Assembly: GCA_003556985.1 (NCBI GenBank)
Contig: PWPZ01000094.1
Coordinates: 1 to 5,257, forward strand
Length of the DNA stretch: 5,257 nucleotides
Reading direction: 5' to 3'
Source: Bacteroidota bacterium
GTDB taxonomy: Bacteria; Bacteroidota; Bacteroidia; Bacteroidales; PUMT01
In this document: positions 1 to 5,257 of the stretch, piece by piece
Position numbering within the stretch: position 1 is the first letter of the stretch
Layout: the number at the start of each line of letters is the position of its first letter
Translations under genes and position numbers: made by a program
Notes under the pieces: generated by a model
The model's input: only the letters and a program-made list of their open reading frames with translations
Database searches by the model: none
Told to the model about the DNA's origin: nothing

Positions 1-117
1 CTGAATACCGGCAAGCATAACGGCAGTCAGGTGCCTGTAAAGTTTCAGACTACCAATTCCCTGAATTTCCGCATAAAGATCAGGGCAGATGTCAATATAA
101 ATAATCAGGCAATTTAG
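1..117 (+). CDS. 3' end of an unidentified gene (C-terminal 38 residues)
   Basis: Frame 1 is open from the first base to a TAG at 115-117, giving 38 residues; the start lies outside the window. The tail has alternating polar and hydrophobic residues (VPVKFQ, then LNFRIKIRADVNIN), as expected of beta-strands, and has no transmembrane segment or recognisable motif. It does not end in the aromatic residue typical of many outer-membrane barrels. I do not recognise the family. The next gene starts 30 bases later on the same strand, with no promoter or terminator visible between, so the two are probably co-transcribed and this may be another envelope protein; that is inference from position. Only the tail is available, so even the coding call rests mainly on the open frame and ordinary codon use. 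Confidence 0.6.
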   Translation: MNTGKHNGSQVPVKFQTTNSLNFRIKIRADVNINNQAI

Positions 118-147
118 TTTCCGGAAAAACATAAAAAATCTTTTCCA

Positions 148-1623
148 ATGCAATTTTTCAAAGCAATCGGCAGACAGTTTACCATTATAAATAAAAGAAT
201 CTGCGCCAGAAATACATTCTTTATGGCTCTTATATTTCTTTTTGTCATACAACCCGGGTTGAGGGCACAACATAGTCAAACCATTTATTTCATTGACCGG
301 CTGCCTCAATCTTCGTTGCTGAACCCGGCTCATCAGCATCACCATAATTTTCATTTAGGCCTTCCCGGTATCTCCTCGTTTAATGTTAATGCAGAGACAA
401 ACTTTTTATCATTCAGTGATATTATTTTCAGGCATCCCACCCAGGATTCCCTTATAACATTTCTTCACCCCGATGCCGACATAAATGATTTTGCTTCGGG
501 ACTGAGGAAAAGTAACGATATAACGCCTGGTCTCCACCTTAACGTTTTTTCTTTAGGTTTCAGGGCGGGCAGGTCATTCGTGAGCTTTAACATTTCGGAA
601 CGGCTATCCGGCAGGGCATCGCTGCCGGGTGATCTGATCAGGCTTGGATTGCAGGGTAATGCACAGTTTGAGGGCAAAAATGCCGATTTTTCAAATATCG
701 GGATTGATCTGAATTATTTCAGGGAATATGCTTTCGGCTATTCATATCAGTTTGATGAAAAACTGAACCTCGGGGCTCGGGCCAAGGTACTTTTCGGCAA
801 AGCCAATATTTCATTTAACCAAACCGATATAGGCCTTTATACCGATCCCGATACCTATAACCTCAGACTGAATTCGGAAATTACCATGAATATGTCACTG
901 CCCCTTACGATTACCAGGAATAGCGAAGGAGATATCAGCGATTTCAGATTTCATTTTGATGATGTTGGTTATGATCCGGCCGATTTTGTTTTCAATACCC
1001 AAAATCGCGGATTTGCCCTTGATCTGGGGGCTACCTACCGAATCATTGAACCTGTAATGCTTTATGCCAGCATTGTGGATCTGGGTTTTATAAACTGGAA
1101 AGCTGATGTATACAATTTTTCGGTGAATGGCGATTTTGAGTTTGAAGGAGTGGATCTGTCTTCTGCTTTTGACGATGATGATGATTCGGGTGTTACCTAT
1201 GATTTTGCCGACAGCCTTCAGAGCCACCTGAGCATCAGTGATACCCGTGACTCCTACAGCAGGGGATTGCCGGGGAAGATATTTCTCGGGGGGACGTATG
1301 ACGTGACTTCCGGTATTAACGTCGGACTTCTTGGACGCACGGAAATATACCAGGGCCGTGTGAGGCAGGCGGTTACATTATCGGCCAACTCCAATGTGGG
1401 GAGATGGTTGTCTGCTTCCCTGTCATATTCAATGATGAACAACAGATATGATAACATCGGAATGGGATTGTCTTTTCGGGGAGGTGGCTTTCAGCTTTAC
1501 ATGCTCACCGACAACCTGAATACCCTTTTTATTCCCCACCAAACCAGCAATGCCAACTTATGGTTTGGGTTGAATATTGTTTTCGGGAATGTCAAAATTG
1601 CCCAGGCGCTGCCTTACCGGTAG
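148..1623 (+). CDS. DUF5723 family outer-membrane beta-barrel protein
   Basis: This 491-residue protein is a probable outer-membrane beta-barrel of the DUF5723 family, whose function is unknown. Family-like signatures include YFIDRLPQSSLLNPAHQ just after the signal peptide (about 47-63), FLHPDADINDF (105-115), a SERLSGRASLPGDL block (about 150-163), GARAKVLFGKANI (about 207-219), and a late SLSYSMMNNRYDNIGMGLSF block. Strands alternate throughout, ending in LWFGLNIVFG near the C-terminus. An export signal is clear: basic residues at 16-21, a hydrophobic core at 27-34, and likely cleavage after LRA at 40 before Gln41. The start at 148 is preferred over ATG 223 because the shorter form would lose the positively charged n-region; there is no Shine-Dalgarno sequence, as is usual in Bacteroidota. 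Five consecutive Asp at 342-346 probably lie in a loop. An OmpA-family gene follows after 38 bases. PorP/SprF barrels have a similar gene setting, but the motifs here fit DUF5723 better. Confidence 0.85.
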   Translation: MQFFKAIGRQFTIINKRICARNTFFMALIFLFVIQPGLRAQHSQTIYFIDRLPQSSLLNPAHQHHHNFHLGLPGISSFNVNAETNFLSFSDIIFRHPTQDSLITFLHPDADINDFASGLRKSNDITPGLHLNVFSLGFRAGRSFVSFNISERLSGRASLPGDLIRLGLQGNAQFEGKNADFSNIGIDLNYFREYAFGYSYQFDEKLNLGARAKVLFGKANISFNQTDIGLYTDPDTYNLRLNSEITMNMSLPLTITRNSEGDISDFRFHFDDVGYDPADFVFNTQNRGFALDLGATYRIIEPVMLYASIVDLGFINWKADVYNFSVNGDFEFEGVDLSSAFDDDDDSGVTYDFADSLQSHLSISDTRDSYSRGLPGKIFLGGTYDVTSGINVGLLGRTEIYQGRVRQAVTLSANSNVGRWLSASLSYSMMNNRYDNIGMGLSFRGGGFQLYMLTDNLNTLFIPHQTSNANLWFGLNIVFGNVKIAQALPYR

Positions 1624-1661
1624 CATCAGTATAAAATACCAATGTAACCTGTATTAACGAT

Positions 1662-3764
1662 ATGAGATTATTGACAACAACATTTTTACGGATCTTTACT
1701 TTGCTTGGTTTTTTTACACTTAACTTACATGCCCAGAGCGTATTTGAACCGGAAAACCTGAGCTCGGCTATTGGTTCTGAATATTCCGAAATTAATCCGG
1801 TAATTTCCGCGGATGGCAGAACGCTTTACTTCAGCCGGATCAATCATCCTGAAAACAGTTACGGAGAAAAAGATTCACAGGATATCTGGTATTTATCGCT
1901 GCAGGATGACGGGTCATGGTCGGATGCAAAGCGGTTGCCCGAAACAGTAAATATAGCAAGGTATAATGCAATTCTTGCGGCACTCGATGATGGCAAATCA
2001 TTTCTTATCCTTGGGCAATTCAACAGAAGGGGTACTTTCAGGATCTCCAACGGCTATTCCATTATTGAAAAAACCGGTGATAATGAATGGAGCACGCCCA
2101 GCCCGGTGGAGGTCAGCCGCTACACCAGGAAAAGCCGCGGTAAAGTGAGTAATGCCTGGATGTCTGCTGACAGAGAAATAATAATCCATTCTTTCTCCAC
2201 CAGATATAACAGGGACAGACTTTCACTATATGTTTCAATGCGTGAGGAAGACGGCACCTATTCCAGTCCCCGGCCGATTGATATAGGCCGGTATAACGGT
2301 CAGAAAGCCCGGAGTATTGAGTCACCGTTCCTTACTGCCGACAAAAAAAGACTGTATTTTTCGGCAAATTTCAGCAGAAACCGTGATGATTATGACATAT
2401 ATTATGCCGACAGACTTGATGAAACTTTCAGAAACTGGTCTCCACCCGCCAGGCTTGATCAGACAATTAACAGTGACCGCTGGGTCTCGTACTATAAAAT
2501 GAATGAAGACAGAAGCCGGGCATGGTACAGCTCTTCACCCGGCTCCGGAAAGGCCGATATCTTCAGCTTAAAGCTCTTTGAAGAGGTTCCTTTCGTGCAG
2601 ATAAGCGGTCAAATTCTCAACGCCGATTCCGGCAATCCCGTGCCGGCCTCCAGAAATCCCGAAGTTTTAATAAATGATGAACATTCCGATTCAGTGATGT
2701 ATGATCACCGGTCGGGCTCTTTCCGGGCCCGCCTGCCTTTGGGAGAAAGCTATACTTTCAGTGCAAAGGCAGATAATTTTACCCCAACACCCTTTGTTGT
2801 AGATGTAAGCGAGCAGCACTCATTTATTGAGGAGGAAGTAAAGATTTACATGAGATCCGTACCCTGGGTTGAACTGCAAGGGCAGGTTCAGGATAACAGG
2901 TTGCTGACACCCATTCCCGGTGAGGCAAGGCCTGTATTGCTTATTAACGGACAGGAGGCCGATTCGGTATACATAGATCCCGTAGACGGCAGTTATATCG
3001 TTAAGCTGCCTTTCGGCAGAAACTATATTCTGGGCGTGGCTGCCGATAACTATAAGACCCTGGATGTCAGGGTAGATCTGACATCTTATAATGAGCATAC
3101 GGTATTAACCCAAAATATACTGGCAGAGCGCAAGGATTTCAATATGGTAACCCTGAGCGGCAGGGTTATAAACACCAAAACAGGGATGAGACTTGAACAG
3201 GGATATGATGTCAGGATGATGATAAATGGTGTACTGCTGCCTGACTTTGCTTTTAACGAGACTGATGCATCCTATACCCTTAAGCTGCCGGCAGGATATA
3301 ATTATGAGCTGGTACCACGGCTGATAAATTTCTACAATAAGCGCGAAACTGTTGATTTGACCAGTGCTCAGCCCATGACTGAAATTACCCGTAATTTCTA
3401 TGTTACACCCATTGAAGTAGGGCAATCGGTTGAAATAGAAAATATTTATTTCGAAACCGGCAGAGCCGCCTTAAAGCCCGAATCCTTCCCTTCCCTGAAC
3501 GCGCTTATTGAATTTTTGAAAGAGTATCCGAATGTGGTGGTTGAAATAGGAGGCCATACCGATAATGTGGGATCGGCAGGGGTAAATCAAAGGTTATCGG
3601 AACAGAGAGCCGGTGCCGTAGCCGAATATGTGATTTCCCGGGGAATCAATGCCCGGAGAATTGTTTCCAGAGGTTATGGATTTTCAAAGCCCGTTGCAAG
3701 TAATGCTACTGAGGAAGGAAGGACCAGGAACAGGAGGGTTGATTTTACCATAACAGATCTTTAG
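1662..3764 (+). CDS. OmpA-family protein: PD40-like propeller, three CRD-like repeats, peptidoglycan-binding OmpA domain
   Basis: This is a 700-residue exported protein predicted to tie an outer-membrane or periplasmic assembly to the cell wall. A signal peptide spans 1-24 (cleavage LHA|Q); there is no lipobox cysteine. Residues about 35-305 form a WD40-like/PD40 propeller with recurrent blade motifs: NPVISADGRTLYFS (45-58), SNAWMSADREIIIHS (163-177), SPFLTADKKRLYFS (221-234) and DIYYAD (245-250). Three related beta-sandwich repeats of the CRD or CarboxypepD_reg-like type follow at about 310-397, 401-490 and 493-583. The C-terminal OmpA domain (about 590-700) begins with IYFETGRAALKPES and has GHTDN, NQRLSEQRA and TRNRRVDF. 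Asp634 and Arg649 sit at the positions that contact diaminopimelate in characterised OmpA domains, with the expected 15-residue spacing. T9SS PorE has a comparable propeller-CRD-OmpA order but also a lipid anchor and TPR domain, which are absent here. It is probably co-transcribed with the DUF5723 barrel gene upstream, a likely partner. Confidence 0.88.
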   Translation: MRLLTTTFLRIFTLLGFFTLNLHAQSVFEPENLSSAIGSEYSEINPVISADGRTLYFSRINHPENSYGEKDSQDIWYLSLQDDGSWSDAKRLPETVNIARYNAILAALDDGKSFLILGQFNRRGTFRISNGYSIIEKTGDNEWSTPSPVEVSRYTRKSRGKVSNAWMSADREIIIHSFSTRYNRDRLSLYVSMREEDGTYSSPRPIDIGRYNGQKARSIESPFLTADKKRLYFSANFSRNRDDYDIYYADRLDETFRNWSPPARLDQTINSDRWVSYYKMNEDRSRAWYSSSPGSGKADIFSLKLFEEVPFVQISGQILNADSGNPVPASRNPEVLINDEHSDSVMYDHRSGSFRARLPLGESYTFSAKADNFTPTPFVVDVSEQHSFIEEEVKIYMRSVPWVELQGQVQDNRLLTPIPGEARPVLLINGQEADSVYIDPVDGSYIVKLPFGRNYILGVAADNYKTLDVRVDLTSYNEHTVLTQNILAERKDFNMVTLSGRVINTKTGMRLEQGYDVRMMINGVLLPDFAFNETDASYTLKLPAGYNYELVPRLINFYNKRETVDLTSAQPMTEITRNFYVTPIEVGQSVEIENIYFETGRAALKPESFPSLNALIEFLKEYPNVVVEIGGHTDNVGSAGVNQRLSEQRAGAVAEYVISRGINARRIVSRGYGFSKPVASNATEEGRTRNRRVDFTITDL
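2589..3410 (+). repeat. Three tandem CRD-like protein repeats inside the OmpA-family gene
   Basis: Protein-level repeat units of about 88-91 residues lie at 310-397, 401-490 and 493-583 of the OmpA-family protein. Each opens with a hydrophobic strand and a Gly (VQISGQI, VELQGQV, VTLSGRV). Each then has a strand with IN (VLINDE, LLINGQ, MMINGV), an Asp/Gly turn and strand leading to LP-x-G (SFRARLPLGESY, SYIVKLPFGRNY, SYTLKLPAGYNY), and a VDxx/VDL strand near the end (VDVS, VDLT, VDLT). Units 1 and 2 also share DSV before the turn. Nucleotide identity between units is low, so this is an old duplication of a domain, not a recent DNA repeat. Unit edges are approximate. Confidence 0.75.
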
Positions 3765-3773
3765 GCTATTTTT

Positions 3774-3807
3774 AAAATAAAAGACAGTACGCTGGCCCGT
3801 TGTGTTT
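3774..3807 (+). repeat. Imperfect direct repeat, copy 1
   Basis: These 34 bases match 3848-3881 at 28 of 34 positions by hand alignment without gaps. The best conserved blocks are GACAG, GCTGGCC and GTTGTGT. The copy begins 10 bases after the stop codon of the OmpA-family gene. The similarity does not clearly continue on either side. It could be a regulatory or RNA element or the remains of a small duplication; no function is evident. Confidence 0.55.
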
Positions 3808-3847
3808 GATGACCGACCCGTGACCAAAAGCTTTAACTTTCTTTTAG

Positions 3848-3881
3848 AAAACAAGAGACAGCAGGCTGGCCGGTTGTGTGT
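3848..3881 (+). repeat. Imperfect direct repeat, copy 2
   Basis: This is the second copy of the 34-base repeat, offset by 74 bases from the first. It contains GACAGCAGGCTGGCCGGTTG, which differs from copy 1 by single substitutions, with no insertions or deletions. It lies within the gene-free stretch between the OmpA-family and DUF4834 genes. Confidence 0.55.
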
Positions 3882-4003
3882 ACAAAACGTAGTCATTCTG
3901 GCAATTTTCTGCTTATTCCGGAGTTATATATCAGTCATTTTATTTTTCGTTGGGTCTGCATTATGTGTGCCTGCGGTTAATCTGTTTGCTTTGCATTATC
4001 CTG

Positions 4004-4035
4004 TTTCCTTAATGCCCGCAAAATTATTAACTTTG
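4004..4035 (+). promoter_or_regulatory. Probable Bacteroidota-type promoter for the DUF4834 gene
   Basis: TAACTTTG at 4028-4035 matches the -7 consensus TAnnTTTG of the primary sigma factor in Bacteroidota. TTTC at 4004-4007, 20 bases upstream, is one base from the TTTG -33 element. Transcription would begin near 4042, leaving a leader of roughly 15 bases before the ATG at 4057. The site falls in a long intergenic gap just before a gene, which supports it. It is inferred from motif and position only. Confidence 0.6.
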
Positions 4036-4056
4036 CGAAGTTTATAAATAAATGTA

Positions 4057-4323
4057 ATGGGTTTAATACGTTTCATAATAGTGTTTTTTCTGGTATACTT
4101 TGCAATAAGTCTTTTTACCAGATATGTGCTCCCTTTTGTTATGAGATTCTTCTTTCGCAGAATGTCCAACCGGGTCAGAAAAGATTATGAGAGGAAAATG
4201 CGGGAAAAAAGAAGAGTGGAAAGGGAGGGGGAGGTAACCATACGGTACAAACCCGGAACCAATAAACGTATTACTCCTGAAGATGGCGATTATATCGATT
4301 ATGAGGAGGTGGACGATGATTAA
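4057..4323 (+). CDS. DUF4834 family small membrane protein
   Basis: This 88-residue protein resembles DUF4834, a Bacteroidota family of unknown function. It opens with MGLIRFIIVFFLVYFAISLF and one hydrophobic segment at about 4-30, which should anchor it in the inner membrane. A strongly basic stretch follows (about 30-56, rich in Arg and Lys, likely helical), then a linker and a very acidic tail (75-88) containing GDYIDYEEVDDD; a GDYxDxEE ending is characteristic of the family. The basic flank suggests the C-terminal part is cytoplasmic by the positive-inside rule. The start at 4057 keeps the family N-terminus intact; no Shine-Dalgarno sequence is present, and an ATG-TAA pair at 4052-4057 overlaps it. 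The gene for a YfhO-family protein begins 69 bases after its stop, so the two may be co-transcribed from the promoter upstream. Function is unknown. Confidence 0.8.
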   Translation: MGLIRFIIVFFLVYFAISLFTRYVLPFVMRFFFRRMSNRVRKDYERKMREKRRVEREGEVTIRYKPGTNKRITPEDGDYIDYEEVDDD

Positions 4324-4392
4324 CTGCCATGGCTGCATGATATCCCAATCAACCAGTTTATTCTTTTGAATTTTATATTAAATACTGTTTAA

Positions 4393-5257
4393 ATGGTAAA
4401 GAAGGTTTTACAGAAGTCCATGCCTCATCTGGTTGCTGTGTTGTTGTTTCTGGTTCTTACCCTCGCATATTTTTTCCCCATCCTGGAAGGAAAACAGGTA
4501 GAACAGCCGGATATAACCCAGTGGAGGGGCATGGCAAGGGAAATAATCGAACACCGGGAGGAAACCGGCGAAGAAGCATTGTGGACCAATGCCATGTTCG
4601 GGGGAATGCCTGCATACCTGATATCGGTCCAGTTTCCGTTTAAGATAATAAGATATGTCGATCAACTACTGTCGCTGGGAATGGGGCGGCCTGAAAAATT
4701 CCTTTTCCTCAGTCTGATAGGTTTTTACATTTTGCTTCTGAGTTTCAGGGTCAATCCCTGGTTAAGTATTGCCGGGGCAATAGCATTCGGCTTCTCCACC
4801 TATTTTTTTATTATCGGAACGGCCGGGCATAATACGAAATCCCATGCTATGGCTTACATGGCTCCGCTTATGGCAGGAATAATTCTTGCCTTCCGGGGGA
4901 AGGTGCTGCTGGGATGTGTGCTGACAGGGATATTCCTTGCCCTGCAAATCAGTACCAACCATTTACAGATTACCTATTATACCCTGCTCATTGTTATTGT
5001 CTATGGCCTTTACGAGCTGGTTAATGCATTAAGGAACAGGCAGGCACCCCTGTTTTTCCGGAGGCTTGCCATCCTGTTCATCCCTGTGGTGCTGGCAGTG
5101 GGAGCCAACTTCACCAATTTGTACCTTGTATGGGAATATGGCCGGTATTCGATGAGGGGACCCTCGGAACTCTCCGACCCGTCACAGGTTCATACCTCCG
5201 GACTGGATAAGGATTATATTCTTGACGATTACAGCTATGGCATTACGGAAACAATGA
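4393..5257 (+). CDS. YfhO family polytopic membrane protein, 5' part (cut by window edge)
   Basis: The frame from ATG 4393 is open to the window end, giving 288 residues of what is usually a protein of about 800 or more. Hydrophobic segments at about 11-31, 101-119, 122-142, 153-168, 170-188, 195-212 and 224-246 indicate a polytopic inner-membrane protein. YfhO-like features are the loop after the first segment with PDITQWRGM (39-47), WTNAMFGGMPAY (64-75), GTAGHNTKSHAMAYMAP (142-158), and SGLDKDYILDDYSYGITET (269-287). The architecture resembles GT-C glycosyltransferases, and Asp40 in the first loop is where such enzymes often keep an acidic catalytic residue; that assignment is inference. 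In Firmicutes, YfhO proteins act in glycosylation of cell-surface polymers; the substrate in Bacteroidota is unknown. It follows the DUF4834 gene after a 69-base gap, in which I see no good promoter. Confidence 0.85.
   Translation, partial: MVKKVLQKSMPHLVAVLLFLVLTLAYFFPILEGKQVEQPDITQWRGMAREIIEHREETGEEALWTNAMFGGMPAYLISVQFPFKIIRYVDQLLSLGMGRPEKFLFLSLIGFYILLLSFRVNPWLSIAGAIAFGFSTYFFIIGTAGHNTKSHAMAYMAPLMAGIILAFRGKVLLGCVLTGIFLALQISTNHLQITYYTLLIVIVYGLYELVNALRNRQAPLFFRRLAILFIPVVLAVGANFTNLYLVWEYGRYSMRGPSELSDPSQVHTSGLDKDYILDDYSYGITETM

Larger units (their letters stand above)
3765..4056. other. 292-base intergenic region, no convincing gene
   Basis: This gap separates the envelope block from the DUF4834/YfhO block. 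It holds the two 34-base repeats in its left half and a probable promoter near its right end. A short AT-only inverted repeat lies at 3767-3779, but I see no GC-rich hairpin followed by a T-run that would be a clear intrinsic terminator. The only open frame of note on the + strand (GTG 3802 to 4047) is Phe/Leu/Val-rich, resembles nothing I know and runs through the promoter, so I treat it as non-coding. A 5' leader or small RNA cannot be excluded. Confidence 0.6.

Noticed and set aside
118..147. Search for a promoter before the DUF5723 gene
   Set aside because: Only TAGTTTCC is present, which does not fit TAnnTTTG, and the 30-base gap is too short for a full promoter outside the preceding gene; co-transcription is more likely.
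895..1227. 110-codon minus-strand open frame within the DUF5723 gene
   Set aside because: It is antisense to a well-supported coding frame, has a low-complexity Ile/Lys-rich translation and shows no motif.
3105..3425. 106-codon minus-strand open frame within the OmpA-family gene
   Set aside because: It lies opposite the third CRD-like repeat, which is clearly coding on the + strand, and shows no domain or signal of its own.
3767..3779. AT-only inverted repeat TATTTTTAAAATA after the OmpA-family stop codon, considered as a terminator
   Set aside because: Its six-base arms contain no G or C, the loop is one base, and no following T-run is present, so it cannot form a stable terminator hairpin.
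3802..4047. 81-codon + strand open frame from GTG in the gap between the OmpA-family and DUF4834 genes
   Set aside because: It starts at GTG, its N-terminal part overlaps the direct repeat, its C-terminal part overlaps the likely promoter, and its composition looks like translated AT-rich non-coding DNA. It resembles no family I know.
4063..4338. 91-codon minus-strand open frame opposite the DUF4834 gene
   Set aside because: It is almost fully antisense to DUF4834, whose membrane segment and acidic tail fit a known family; the reverse frame has no such support.
4324..4392. Possible separate promoter for the YfhO gene in the 69-base AT-rich gap
   Set aside because: The closest strings (TATTCTTTTG, TACTGTTT) do not match the -7 consensus with a -33 partner at proper spacing.

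Overview
The window reads as chromosomal DNA of a Bacteroidota (Bacteroidetes) bacterium, probably in or near the Bacteroidales/Marinilabiliales. Four things point there: two genes of families essentially confined to this phylum (DUF5723 and DUF4834), export signals that end in A|Q, starts without a Shine-Dalgarno sequence, and a TAnnTTTG-type -7 promoter element (TAACTTTG) before one gene. All genes lie on the + strand, and nothing suggests a phage, insertion sequence, CRISPR array or RNA gene.

Layout. Bases 1-117 are the 3' end of an unidentified gene. After 30 bases comes a DUF5723 outer-membrane beta-barrel gene (148-1623). After another 38 bases comes a 700-residue OmpA-family protein (1662-3764) with an N-terminal PD40/WD40-like propeller, three tandem CRD-like beta-sandwich repeats and a C-terminal peptidoglycan-binding domain. 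The short gaps and absence of a visible promoter suggest these three genes share a transcript. A 292-base gap (3765-4056) with no convincing gene follows; it holds an imperfect 34-base direct repeat and a likely promoter. Beyond it lie a small DUF4834 membrane protein (4057-4323) and the first 288 residues of a YfhO-family polytopic membrane protein (4393 to the window edge).

How the parts fit. The first block looks like a cell-envelope module: a barrel in the outer membrane next to a periplasmic protein that can grip peptidoglycan and present a propeller plus beta-sandwich domains. The layout resembles the PorP/SprF plus PorE partnership of the type IX secretion and gliding machinery, but neither protein is a plain member of those families: the barrel is DUF5723, and the OmpA protein has neither the lipoprotein cysteine nor the TPR domain of PorE. 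The second block is a probable envelope or glycan-related pair, with a small single-span protein before a large YfhO protein, whose Gram-positive relatives act in glycosylation of cell-surface polymers. The two blocks are probably separate transcription units.

The most interesting points are the DUF5723/OmpA pair as a possible PorP/PorE-like module and the triplicated CRD repeat in the OmpA protein. No wholly new system can be claimed from this sequence alone.
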